Source: JANNBN01 sp963763885
Lineage (GTDB): Bacteria; Actinomycetota; Acidimicrobiia; Acidimicrobiales; JANYDT01
Length of the DNA stretch: 64,000 bases
Direction of reading: 5' to 3'
NCBI GenBank assembly: GCA_963763885.1
Contig: CAVXQD010000001.1
Location: 62,001-126,000, forward strand
Numbering within the stretch: position 1 is the stretch's first letter; each line of letters begins with the position of its first letter. The notes beneath the pieces are model-generated. The model was not told the DNA's origin. It saw only the letters and a program-made list of their open reading frames with translations, and searched no databases. This document shows, piece after piece, positions 44,397 through 53,168 of the stretch. Made by a program: the position numbers and the translations under genes.

Positions 44397-45670
44397 GGGT
44401 CCACCGCAGGATAATACGCGAGGAGTAGTCTGGGTGGGTGGAGCTGACTGAAGAGGGTTTGGAGCGGTTCTTTCTGACGGTATTGCCGCATTTGGATGAG
44501 CGGCAGCGTCGGGTGACGGTCGGCGCGATGGCTGAGGTTTTAGGTCGTGGCGGACAGGCGCGCGTGGTGGCGTCGTCGGGGATGTCGTCGAACACGGTGT
44601 GGAAAGCGGTGTCTGATGTGCGGGCCGGGATTGAGGTCTCGGATCGTGTCCGGGCGCCTGGTGCCGGAGACAAGCCGGCGATTGAGAAGCAGCCCGGCCT
44701 GTTGGCAGCGTTGGATGAGCTTGTGCACCCGGACACGCGTGGCACGCCGATGTCTGCGTTGCGGTGGACGTTGAAGTCGACGTATCAGCTCGCCGAGGAT
44801 TTGACGCGGCGTGGGTTTAAGGCCTCGCCGGAAACGGTTCGGCGGTTGTTGCATCAGATGGGGTACTCGTTGCAAGCCCCGGCGAAGCAGAACGAGGGTG
44901 CGGGGCATCCGGATCGTGACGGCCAGTTCAACTATCTCAACAAGATTGTCAGTACACAGATCAACGTAGGCGAGCCGGTGATCAGTGTCGACACGAAGAA
45001 GAAGGAGTTGATCGGCGAGTACGCCAACGGCGGGGCGGAGTGGCACCCGAAGGGCGAACCGACACGGGTCTCCACGCATGACTTCGCTGATCGCAGTCTC
45101 GGGGACTACTCCAAAGCGATCCCGTACGGGGTGTACGACATCGGCAACGACGAAGGATGGGTATCGGTCGGCGACACTGCCGACACCGCTGAGTTCGCCG
45201 TCGAATCCATCCGGCGCTGGTGGAACACGCTCGGCAAGACACGCTTCCCGGCGGCGACCACGTTGACGATCACTGCCGACGGCGGCGGATCGAACGGCTA
45301 CCGCGTCCGAGCTTGGAAAGCCGAACTAGCCAAGCTCGCTGCCGAGACCGGGCTCACGGTCACGGTGTTGCACTACCCGCCCGGCACATCGAAATGGAAC
45401 CGCATCGAGCACCGCCTGTTCTCGTTCATCTCGATCAACTGGCGCGGACGACCCCTCACCGACATTCGGACCATCATCGAGCTCATCGGCGCCACGACCA
45501 CCAAGACCGGACTCACTGTTCAGTGCGCATACGATCCCAACTGGTACCCCACCGGCATCAAAATCACCGACCAGCAACTCGCAGCCCTACCCGTCCACGC
45601 CCATAACTGGCACGGCGAATGGAACTACACCCTCACGCCCCAACCGCGCGGATAATCCCGCGGCGGGCCC
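44397..45670 (+). mobile_element. ISAzo13-family insertion sequence, apparently intact
   Basis: Ends carry imperfect inverted repeats: left gggtccaccgcaggataata (44397) and right, read inwards on the minus strand, gggcccgccgcgggattatc. A tta on each outer flank may be a 3-bp target duplication. Length is 1274 bp with one complete transposase. Removing it does not restore a clean reading frame upstream of the phosphoesterase gene, so a further deletion may have occurred. Confidence 0.8.
44438..45655 (+). CDS. ISAzo13-family transposase
   Basis: 405 residues from GTG. Recognisable features: VTVGAMAEVLGRGGQARVVA, HTH SSNTVWKAVSDV, TSALRWTLKSTYQLA-like segment, catalytic VISVDTKKKELIGEY, ITADGGGSNGYRVR and PPGTSKWNRIEHRLFSFIS, a DDE set typical of ISAzo13 transposases. 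No stop or frameshift. Confidence 0.93.
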   Translation: MELTEEGLERFFLTVLPHLDERQRRVTVGAMAEVLGRGGQARVVASSGMSSNTVWKAVSDVRAGIEVSDRVRAPGAGDKPAIEKQPGLLAALDELVHPDTRGTPMSALRWTLKSTYQLAEDLTRRGFKASPETVRRLLHQMGYSLQAPAKQNEGAGHPDRDGQFNYLNKIVSTQINVGEPVISVDTKKKELIGEYANGGAEWHPKGEPTRVSTHDFADRSLGDYSKAIPYGVYDIGNDEGWVSVGDTADTAEFAVESIRRWWNTLGKTRFPAATTLTITADGGGSNGYRVRAWKAELAKLAAETGLTVTVLHYPPGTSKWNRIEHRLFSFISINWRGRPLTDIRTIIELIGATTTKTGLTVQCAYDPNWYPTGIKITDQQLAALPVHAHNWHGEWNYTLTPQPRG

Positions 45671-45789
45671 TTAGTCGACGCTCACCGCTCTGTCCACAAA
45701 CTCACTCCAGCGATCGAGCCGTACCGAGGTTCGGATGGCCTTTTGGTCAGTCCACGGCCGGAAGTCGAGAGGCTAAGCGCGCATAGTGA

Positions 45790-45811
45790 AATGTTCTCCA
45801 ATTGTTCTCTT
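45790..45811 (-). repeat. GAGAAC direct-repeat motif, copy a
   Basis: On the minus strand gagaacaattggagaacat parallels gagaacaaaattgagaacat at 46015 and gagaacaaaagtgagaacat at 48504. All lie near att-like tRNA fragments. Confidence 0.5.
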
Positions 45812-45917
45812 AGAAGCCGATACTGGGCGGATTTTGCGGCACCTGCCGGACGTGGCAAAGTACATAACCGCAGGTCACAGCACTCGGCGGCACTGGCCGA
45901 CATGGGCTCGGGTCGAC

Positions 45918-45959
45918 TGGGGGTCAAGAGGTCGTGGGTTCAAATCCCGCCAGCCCGAC
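45918..45959 (+). repeat. att-like tRNA-Pro(GGG) 3' fragment, left copy
   Basis: tgggggtcaagaggtcgtgg and following bases form anticodon loop (GGG), T arm (gtgggttcaaatcccgc) and acceptor tail cagcccgac of a tRNA-Pro. The 5' half is missing. A 41-base near-identical copy lies at 48669-48709 in the same orientation, bracketing the abiE pair. Confidence 0.8.
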
Positions 45960-46014
45960 AAAAGACCTGGTCAGAGGGTATGTTTTTCGTAGGCGAACTT
46001 ACGAGTAGCTCCAG

Positions 46015-46050
46015 TGAGAACAAAATTGAGAACATCCGGTGTTCTCAAAG
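46015..46050 (+). repeat. GAGAAC repeat with hairpin, copy b
   Basis: gtgagaacaaaattgagaac is followed by atccggtgttctcaa; ttgagaaca and tgttctcaa make a 9-bp stem. A related structure lies at 48504-48542. Confidence 0.55.
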
Positions 46051-46604
46051 CGCCGGACCGAGCATTATTGGGCCTGGACCGGACGAATCGGAAGGGCCGG
46101 GAGTCGCCGTTCCTGTCTTTTCGAGACCGTTGGTGACTGGTGGCCGTTCGCTTCGGGGTTGCGCGCTTAACTCGGGTTTCGGCTGTTCAAGCGCGTGAGG
46201 ATGTTCACGTGGAAAGCATTTCGCTTAGCCATAAGGCGGCCGTCGCCGCTCTCTGACGGGCAGTTATACGCACGACCGACCCAGCCTCAACGCGTAGCTT
46301 TGGTGCCTGCACGCCGGACACGGTCGAAGGCGCGACACGAGGCTGGCGTCCTCATTCAAAGCGGGCATCGACTGGACAACGGTCACGGGACTCAACTGAC
46401 CGGATCCAGGCAGCAACAACGACAACTTGTTCAAGGTATCGCGCATGCAGCATGGGGTCTCGCCGCTGTGCGGGTTGCGACCAAGATGCTCGGGATGACC
46501 GATTCCGCTCGATGTCTCGCTGATGCTTCTCGGCCCGGGCGGCGCGCGGAGTTCGAGGCCAGGAACGAGGTCTGAACGACGCGCCCGTTGATCCGTTGGT
46601 GTGT

Positions 46605-47381
46605 TCAGAGCAGCGCGAGGAGGCGATCGATGATGAGTTGTCCAGCCGTGTCGATGTCGTAGCCTTTGGGTGTTTCGGATGTGAGGCGATCGAGATCGCC
46701 CCGGAATTCTGGGCGCTGGAGTTTCTGGGAGAGATTCGCGATGGCCAGGCCGCTGGTCATTCCTTCAGGTCGGTATGGTCCGAAGGCGTCGATCATGTCA
46801 TGGGGCGTGGTGCCGAGGCGGGTGAGGCCAAGCCAGAGGTCAAAGAGGTCGCGACCTTTGGACCGTTGGTAGAGCGCACGTATCTTCGTCGCGAGAAGCT
46901 CCGCTGTCGCGAAAGTTTGAACGTTTGCTGTTCCGGTGAACCAGCCCGATTCCACGATGAACGGCACGCGTTCTTGTGGCCTCGCCGGAGAGCGTTCGAA
47001 CGTGTTGACCTCGATCTTGATTTTCATTGTTCCGTTGCCCGATTCGAATGGCGCGCTGAATCGGACTTTCGGGTATCTGGTGATCTCGTAGTTCACCTTC
47101 ATGCCGAGCCGTTCGCCGATTCGTCGCAGGGCGGTCACGAGTTCTCCGATGCCGCCGTCGCTGCGCCGAACGTAATCGAGGTCCTCGCTGTATCGCATGG
47201 GCGGGGAGATCCGGAGCTTATGGAGGCATGTTCCGCCCCGAAAGACGAGTTCGTCGCCGAGGTAGTCGTCGTTGGCGATCTCGATGATGAGCCGCGCTAG
47301 CAGGAGATCTTGTTCGACCTGATCGATGGTCGTCCAAGGAGCCACGCGTGACCATTCGGTGATGCTAGGTCTGGGGATCAC
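46605..47381 (-). CDS. abiEii: AbiEii-type nucleotidyltransferase toxin
   Basis: 258 residues. The nucleotidyltransferase signature FRGGTCLHKLRISPPMRYSE is followed by DLDYVRRSDG, the G-G..S-x-D-x-D pattern of AbiEii (type IV toxin-antitoxin). LLATKIRALYQRSKGRDLFD is the second conserved block. Such toxins transfer nucleotides, in studied cases to tRNA ends, and cause abortive infection. Start overlaps the abiEi stop (ATGA). Confidence 0.92.
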   Translation of the reverse strand: MIPRPSITEWSRVAPWTTIDQVEQDLLLARLIIEIANDDYLGDELVFRGGTCLHKLRISPPMRYSEDLDYVRRSDGGIGELVTALRRIGERLGMKVNYEITRYPKVRFSAPFESGNGTMKIKIEVNTFERSPARPQERVPFIVESGWFTGTANVQTFATAELLATKIRALYQRSKGRDLFDLWLGLTRLGTTPHDMIDAFGPYRPEGMTSGLAIANLSQKLQRPEFRGDLDRLTSETPKGYDIDTAGQLIIDRLLALL

Positions 47382-48193
47382 AGGTCCATCTCGACTTCAC
47401 CATTCACATAGACGTTCCAGCGGGCATCGAGTGGGCCGCGTCGCGGCAGCGATGCGATGAGCGGTGCTGGCTCGATTCGGGTGCCAACTTGTTGAAGGAG
47501 CGGATCGGTGTCGATATGCACACCTAGGTGTTCGGATGCGAAATCGATCAGCCATCCGAGCCGTTGTGCGACGGCCGTCGGGTAGTCGACGCCGAGACTG
47601 GCAAGCGCTTGTGCGTCGATCTTGGCGTCCTCGATGAGTTCGGCGATGATCGTTGCCACGTTCGAGGTCCCCGCTCCGCGGAGGGGGTGCGCAACCAGAT
47701 CGAGCACAGTTGTTTCGATGGACGACACGACCATTGTTCCGGTGGGCGTGTTGACGACGGTCGTCGGTCGACTCGCGGTCTCGGTTGAGGAGATGAACTC
47801 GACGCGTACACGTCCGAAGTCGCGATCGCGCGTCCGCCGGCTGGTCACCACTTGGAACACTTGGGGACGTTGGTGTGCTGCACCGTGAACTTCGGCGGCG
47901 CTGAGGTAACCGACGTAATAGTCGTGGCCGAGATGCTTCATCATCGGGTCCACGAAATAGTTCGCCGGCAGCGTCGCCCAGGACCGGAACTCCGGTGGGA
48001 TTAACATCTGCAGGCCCCGCGCCGGTGAGAAGGCCAGGAACTTTGCATGCCACCGGCCAGCGACCCTGCTCGCTTCCTGGGGTGAAACACAGAGGAGCGA
48101 CGCGATCTCTTCGTTGGTGACCCACGGCCGACCGTGAGAGAGCAACCAATCCGGTAGCTCACGAGGAGCAGCCACACGAGTGGTGTCTGACAT
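47378..48193 (-). CDS. abiEi: AbiEi-type antitoxin
   Basis: 271 residues: N-terminal winged helix (PWVTNEEIASLLCVSPQEAS), then the AbiEi C-terminal domain (YYVGYLSAAEVHGAAHQRPQ; TPTGTMVVSSIETTVLDLVA). It represses its own promoter and neutralises the toxin. A small inverted sequence (accacgttttggtg) lies about 20-35 bases upstream and may be its operator. The pair lies between the two tRNA-Pro fragments. Confidence 0.92.
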   Translation of the reverse strand: MSDTTRVAAPRELPDWLLSHGRPWVTNEEIASLLCVSPQEASRVAGRWHAKFLAFSPARGLQMLIPPEFRSWATLPANYFVDPMMKHLGHDYYVGYLSAAEVHGAAHQRPQVFQVVTSRRTRDRDFGRVRVEFISSTETASRPTTVVNTPTGTMVVSSIETTVLDLVAHPLRGAGTSNVATIIAELIEDAKIDAQALASLGVDYPTAVAQRLGWLIDFASEHLGVHIDTDPLLQQVGTRIEPAPLIASLPRRGPLDARWNVYVNGEVEMDL

Positions 48194-48668
48194 GTAACTA
48201 AAGTACCACGTTTTGGTGTTTTATGCGCGGTTGACACACTTCCCGACCGTCCGGGTTTGGGACGTCGCCGGTAAATCCGCCGCATTGGCGCGCCAGGGTC
48301 GAATGGATCCACCGTCGGCGGGGCGACGGCCTGTGGTGCTGTATCCGTCGCTTCCTCCGCGGCGCGGCTGATGATCCCTGCGTTGACGTGTCCGGTTGGT
48401 CGGCACGTCGACCGGTTGCGAGAGCGACCTCTTCGATCTGCCCGAATCGTGTAGGTCTTCAACCGGCATGGGGTTGCCCACATCGTGATTCGCATGCGCG
48501 CATGTGAGAACAAAAGTGAGAACATCCGCCTGGTTCTCAAGGGACACCAGCGGACACTCACGGTCTCTAGGTGTGCGTGGGCGTCTCGTGAACGTGCAGG
48601 TCAGCAGTCACTTCCGGTCACTAGCGGTCACTCGCGGATACTACGTGTACCTATGACACTCTTTAGTG
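48194..48668. other. Intergenic DNA ahead of second att copy
   Basis: It holds the abiE promoter and, at 48504-48542, the third GAGAAC repeat (gtgagaacatccgcctggtt then ctcaag). Short repeats ggtcact follow near 48616. No gene recognised. Confidence 0.5.
48504..48542 (+). repeat. GAGAAC repeat with hairpin, copy c
   Basis: tgagaacaaaagtgagaaca is close to the copy at 46015 and again followed by an inverted ttctcaa. It is about 130 bases left of the second tRNA-Pro fragment. Confidence 0.55.
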
Positions 48669-48709
48669 GGGGTCAAGAGGTCGTGGGTCAAATCCCGCCA
48701 GCCCGACCA
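48669..48709 (+). repeat. att-like tRNA-Pro(GGG) 3' fragment, right copy
   Basis: It matches 45918-45959 except for one missing T in the T loop (gtgggtcaaat). Similarity continues outwards (ggtcagag and ggtat). The integrase gene begins about 100 bases downstream, the usual att-int arrangement. Confidence 0.8.
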
Positions 48710-48811
48710 TAAAACCGCAGGTCAGAGCCGGTATCTGACAAGCGAGCCGGTTTGGTGTCCACGGACTGTCCACCAGTTTCGGTGGACACTCGTGGACAGT
48801 ATCCTTCGGCA

Positions 48812-50106
48812 ATGGTCAAGGGATCCGTGCGTGCGCCGAGGAATTCGGGTGGTTTGTGGGCGTATCGGATCGATCTGCCTGCGGTGAGGGGTCAAGCGCG
48901 TCGCCAGGTTCAGGTGGGCGGGTTCGTTTCGGAGGCTGATGCTCGTGTCGCGTTGGCTGACGCGCTGGTCGAGTACGGGCCTGATCGTCCGGTTCGGCGG
49001 GCACCGGACACGGTCGGCGGTTTCCTGATGGATAGGTGGTTGCGGGGTATCCGACGCGAGGTCGCGGATTCGGCGTTGTCGAACTACTCGACGATCGTCG
49101 CGAACTATGTCGTGCCGCGCATCGGCGACGTGCGTGTGTCGCGGCTATAGACGAGGCAGGTCGAACAGTTGTATGCGGGCCTTCTTGAGAGCGGTGCTCG
49201 GGATGGTGGGGCGTTGTCGGCGACGACGGTTGGCCAGGTGAATAGGACGCTACGCCGCGCGTTCAACGATGCGGTTCGTTGGGGCTGGTCAATGCGAACC
49301 CGGTGAGCGCTGCGAAGGTTCCGCGATCCGAGGGGCGGACCTTGACGGTGTGGACGCCGGAGCAGTCGGTCGCTTTTCTGGAATCGGTCCGCGGTGACCG
49401 GCTTTTCACGTTGTGGTTGGTCGCGTTGCACACGGGCATGCGCCGGGGTGAGCTCGCTGGTTTGCGTTGGCGCGATGTGGACCTCGTGTCGGGGAAGGTG
49501 TCGATCGTGGTGCAGCGCACAACGGACGGCTTTCGAGTGGTGACGGTTGAACCGAAGGCCGGGTCGCGTCGCGTCGTGCAACTCGCCGGCGACGTGACGG
49601 CTGAAGTTTGTGCGCATCGGGATCGTCAAGCAGTCGAACGCGACGCGTTGGGTCTCGGGGCTGCTGGGCCAGATGGCGTGGTGTTCGCAGACAAGTTTGG
49701 GGAGCCGTATCACCCGCAACAGTTGCGGGTGTTGTTCGGCCGGGCGAGTGAACGTGCCGGTCTCCCGGCGATTCGTTTGCACGATCTTCGTCACACGATG
49801 GCGACCACGGCGTTGACCGCGGGGATCCATCCAAAGGTCGTCCAGGAACGTCTTGGTCACACGACGGTGGCGATGACGCTCGATACCTACAGCCATGTGA
49901 CCGACACGATCCAGTCGGCGGCGGCTGAGGAGCTTCACCGAGTGATGAGCCCTCCGCAACGCAGTAATCCGGAGATCGGCGAGTCTCTCGAAGAGACACC
50001 CGAAGCGCTCCGGGCCGCAGCACGACCGTTCATGCCGAGAAAGCGAAGGCATCGCCGTGCGACGGCGGCCGACGAAGCGTTCGTGGAAGCGATCAACGAG
50101 GCCTGA
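48812..50106 (+). pseudogene. Tyrosine integrase, broken by stop and frameshift
   Basis: Starting MVKGSVRAPRNSGGLWAY, the N-terminal arm-binding part ends at an amber codon (49148-49150). The frame then reads TRQVEQLYAGLLESGARDGG and shifts near 49283 into LVNANPVSAAKVPRSEGRT. The catalytic part is complete: Arg (HTGMRRGELAGLRWRD), HxxR (LHDLRHTMATTAL), His (LGHTTVAMTLDT) and Tyr (TYSHVT). It was a phage-type integrase acting on the adjacent tRNA-Pro att. Two lesions make activity unlikely. Confidence 0.88.
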
Positions 50107-50305
50107 TCGAAGTACTCAGCTCGCTTCGCGGACGACGCCGTGGCCGGAAGCGAAGAGTGACTTGATTCGCTTGTCGGCGAAGGCGGGTGCCACGCCGACG
50201 ATGATGTTGGTTCCTGTCCGATGTGGTGCTCGCCGATGCAGCAATGGTATGTGCGCATAGCACGCGCAACCTCGCGCTGTTGGTCGTTGCCGGCCCACGC
50301 TTGGT

Positions 50306-50917
50306 TCAGGTGCCGACGATCTCGTCGATGAGCGGCGGGATGGATGTGCTTGGGTTACTCGCTTCGGGGGAGTGGTTTTGGCGGTGCATGTTGTCGAGTG
50401 CTTCGGCTCGGGCCTTTGCTTCGGGGTGGCGCGCCGAGAATCGGTTCAGTGCGTTGGCGTCGGGGCGCTTGTCGAATCCATACAGCTCGCCGCTTCGCCG
50501 TTGGATGTGTTGACGGTCGATATGCGCGCGTTGGTCTTCGGCGTGGAGGACGAACCAGAGTTCGATGCACGGGTTCGACACCGCGAGGTTGATCTTGTGT
50601 TGTTGTGCGAGTCGGCGTGCTTCGGCGAGGTCGGGGTGTTCGTCGACGTCGAGCACGCACCAGTAGCTGTCGTATGCGGTGCCGCGCCCGCGCCGTTCGT
50701 CCTTGAGACACCTGTCGCGTTCGGCGACAGCGTGTCGCACGATCGTGAGAGGCGTCCCATGGCGGTTGTCGATGATCACAGCAACTCGTTCACGGTGCTC
50801 GCGGTAGAGGTGGGTGAGGTAGATCACTTCGGTTGCCTCGCCTTCGGTGAAGACGAGGATCCGACGTTTCGGTGGTGTCGGGGCGGTTCGGCGCGTGGGT
50901 CGGGAGGGGCGGCTCAA
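50306..50917 (-). CDS. rloB: RloB / AbiLii-like TOPRIM protein
   Basis: 203 residues. TOPRIM-like motifs are FTEGEATEVIYLTHLY (Glu) and CVLDVDEHPDLAEARRLA (DxD). The middle PCIELWFVLHAEDQ is diagnostic of RloB. With the adjacent AAA ATPase it forms an AbiL/RloAB-type abortive infection pair. ATGA overlap with the ATPase gene. Confidence 0.88.
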   Translation of the reverse strand: MSRPSRPTRRTAPTPPKRRILVFTEGEATEVIYLTHLYREHRERVAVIIDNRHGTPLTIVRHAVAERDRCLKDERRGRGTAYDSYWCVLDVDEHPDLAEARRLAQQHKINLAVSNPCIELWFVLHAEDQRAHIDRQHIQRRSGELYGFDKRPDANALNRFSARHPEAKARAEALDNMHRQNHSPEASNPSTSIPPLIDEIVGT

Positions 50918-52272
50918 GGGTTGACCCCTGACTCTTGCGGTGACAGGTTTTCGAGGACGGCGGCGAACTCGGCGTCGTTGACGATGGGGATGGCGCCGTA
51001 CATGCCTTGGAGGTAGCGGCGGCTGACGTTCTCGTCTCGGCGTGGGTTGAAGTCGACGAGCGGGAAGATGGCGGTCGCTCCGTCAGCTCGCTTCTCGGTG
51101 AACCAGACCTGATCGCGTCCGACGAGTCGTTTGTCGCCGGTGGAATCGACGAGGTTGAGATCGTGCGCGTTGGAGATGAGCTGTGCTCGGTTGGGGTTTG
51201 TTGCCGGGTTCTGGAAGAGGCGGATGAGTCGCTCGACGAGGATCGGGTGCAGGCTGGCGTCGAGCTCATCGGCTAGAAGTACGCGCCCGTGTTCGAGGGC
51301 GTCGAGGACCGGGCCGATGAGGCCAAGCCACACGAGGGTGCCGAGTGATTCCTCTTCGTTGTCAAGCTCGAACGATGAGCCGTTGGCCGAGTGTTCGAGT
51401 GCGATTCCGAATTCGTCGATCTTGAAGGTCTCGGTCTCGCTTCCGTCGGGTTCACTGTCGCGGCCGTTGAGGATCATGACGGCTCGTTTGATCCGGTCGC
51501 GGGTTTCGGGATCGATCAGTTTGCGTTTGACGCCAGAGATCCCGAGGTCCGCCGCTTGGAGGAGCGCGAGCGCCCGTTGTGAGGACGGTGATTCCTTCAG
51601 CATCTCGGCAGAGTGAGCGAGGCGGAGGTGACGGTTGTGGGCTTCGGCGAGGAGCAGGTTGCGAGAGAACCAGCGGAACAACGGGAGGAGCGTCTCGTCG
51701 TTGGTTGCCGCGGCGGTGGAGAGGAATGCGGCATTGGGTCGCAGCAGTTCGGTGATCATGCGGCCTCGCGAGCGCAGCGCCGGGCCGAATTCCACTTTGT
51801 CCTTCGTGCGTTCGAACAGCAGCGATTCCTTGCCCTTTGGAAAGCGCACGGCGCGTTCGGTGAGGACGCGTTCGTCGTTGATGCTGACGCTGTAGATGTG
51901 GCGGACGCCGTCAAGTACGAGGTCGACTTCGAACGTCGTGGGTGTTGTTGCGGGGTCTGCGACAAGGCGGAATGGGCGTCGTTGGATGCCGCCGAGTGGG
52001 TCTCCCTTACGGAAAGAGTGGAGGACGAACGATCGCAGGTCCGCCATCGCCCGGAGGAGGTTCGACTTGCCCGAGGCGTTCGAGCCGAGGACGAGCGCAG
52101 TTGGCAGCACGTCGATGGGTTGGCCGCCGTCTCGCCAGGGAATTGAGCGGGCGACGCCTGCTTCGCTCACGCGTGTAGCGAGGAGCGACAGCCCGAAGGT
52201 GTCGCGGAACGAGCGGACATTGGACGCGGAGAAGCCGAGGAGCATGCTGGGGCCGGTCGCGTTTGTCATCAT
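50914..52272 (-). CDS. AAA-family ATPase, RloA / AbiLi-like
   Basis: About 452 residues from MMTNATGPSMLLGFSASNVR; a GTG at 52296 is an alternative start. Walker A is VLGSNASGKSNLLRAMADL, the ABC-type signature region is NEEESLGTLVWLGLIGPVLD, Walker B LLADELDASLHPILVERLI, and the H-switch QLISNAHDLNLVD. This OLD/AAA_15 architecture is typical of AbiLi/RloA, which senses infection and partners RloB. Confidence 0.9.
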   Translation of the reverse strand: MMTNATGPSMLLGFSASNVRSFRDTFGLSLLATRVSEAGVARSIPWRDGGQPIDVLPTALVLGSNASGKSNLLRAMADLRSFVLHSFRKGDPLGGIQRRPFRLVADPATTPTTFEVDLVLDGVRHIYSVSINDERVLTERAVRFPKGKESLLFERTKDKVEFGPALRSRGRMITELLRPNAAFLSTAAATNDETLLPLFRWFSRNLLLAEAHNRHLRLAHSAEMLKESPSSQRALALLQAADLGISGVKRKLIDPETRDRIKRAVMILNGRDSEPDGSETETFKIDEFGIALEHSANGSSFELDNEEESLGTLVWLGLIGPVLDALEHGRVLLADELDASLHPILVERLIRLFQNPATNPNRAQLISNAHDLNLVDSTGDKRLVGRDQVWFTEKRADGATAIFPLVDFNPRRDENVSRRYLQGMYGAIPIVNDAEFAAVLENLSPQESGVNP

Positions 52273-52402
52273 GGCATGATTATGCGGAAGTTCCACAGAA
52301 AAGTCAATCTGAGACGGTTGTGGGCTTCTGTGGTGGCGAAATGTGAGCCAAAGTCTCGCATCTCACTGCGGTCGGGGCCGACGAGCGGGCGCGTACGGTG
52401 CG

Positions 52403-52790
52403 GCGTTGCTCGACATCGCCCAGGATCATTTGTTGTGGCTCCTTGCCGACGAAGGCCTCTTTTACGACGGGCGATCGACCTTCAAAGGCGGGACCAGTCT
52501 GCGAAAGTGTCGGCTCGGCACGTCCGGCCGGTTTTCGACGGATCTCGATTTCACTGCGCCCGACGATGACGTCGTCATCGCTACGTGCGAGGTGACCAAC
52601 GGCGCGGTGGTCGGAGGATTTACCCTCATCCTTGACAACCCGAGCGCACGATGGATGTGGTGCTGGTCCGAAGGTTGTGGGTGCTGAAGGTTTGGGGTGA
52701 CGTTGTCGAAGACTAGAGAGGCGAGCCGCCCGTCGACCCAATCGATGTTCTCAACGCACGGGCCGCGTCGCGATTCTGAACACCGAGGAA
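52403..52790 (+). pseudogene. Second AbiEii nucleotidyltransferase, degraded
   Basis: LLDIAQDHLLWLLADEGLF, FKGGTSLRKCRLGTSGRF and STDLDFTAPDDDVV match the AbiEii start. A frameshift leads to VLVRRLWVLKVWGDVVED, a stop (52713), and RGEPPVDPIDVLNARAASRF, also AbiEii-like. The middle of the gene is missing. It differs from the intact abiEii at 46.6 kb, so it is a separate lineage. Confidence 0.75.
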
Positions 52791-52877
52791 CTCTGGGTGG
52801 CGGTCGACGCTTTGCTCCAACTTGACAACCTTCTACGGAAAGGTCTTGTCCTTTCACATGCGACCGATATCCGTAGA

Positions 52878-53168
52878 ATGCAAACTGTGCTGTTCACGAT
52901 TGAACCCAAGGCTGAGCGTCGGGCGCGACAGATCGTAGCGTCGGTGGGGGAGCACGAGTTTCGCCGTGCTGTGCATGAGATGACGAAGTTCGATACTGAG
53001 GCGCTGAATGTCGATGATGTGATCTGCGTGTACGTGTTGGCGTTGCAGGGGCGGGTTCAGCCACCTGGTGCTGGTCGCCGGGCGGCCGAGTTGTATCCAT
53101 CACTGCCGCCACGTACTGATGACGACCCGTGTGTGAAGGTCGGTTCGTCTTCTCAGCCGGTGGCGTGA
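52878..53168 (+). CDS. Small protein paired with nucleotidyltransferase (possible antitoxin)
   Basis: 96 residues, helical, with MQTVLFTIEPKAERRARQIV and VHEMTKFDTEALNVDDVICV. I do not recognise the family. A TAGAAT box at 52874-52879 lies 8 bases before an in-frame GTG (52887), so a leaderless start there is possible. The stop overlaps the next start (GTGA), as in toxin-antitoxin pairs. Confidence 0.6.
   Translation: MQTVLFTIEPKAERRARQIVASVGEHEFRRAVHEMTKFDTEALNVDDVICVYVLALQGRVQPPGAGRRAAELYPSLPPRTDDDPCVKVGSSSQPVA

Larger units (their letters stand above)
45671..46604. other. Non-coding island DNA with att-like repeat and IS debris
   Basis: About 930 bases lie between ISAzo13 and abiEii. They contain GAGAAC repeats (45790, 46015), a tRNA-Pro 3' fragment (45918-45959), and a minus-strand stretch 46264-46446 reading RPCPACRHQSYALRLGRSCV that may be an ISL3 zinc-finger relic (weak). 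No intact gene. Confidence 0.5.

Noticed and set aside
45671..45800. Missing 5' end of the metallophosphoesterase beyond ISAzo13
   Set aside because: Joining the flanks after removing the IS gives a stop in frame and no DxH motif; the native 5' end cannot be recovered.
46195..46575. 126-codon open frame on the plus strand
   Set aside because: Low-information sequence without family resemblance; the opposite strand has a weak ISL3-like zinc finger instead.
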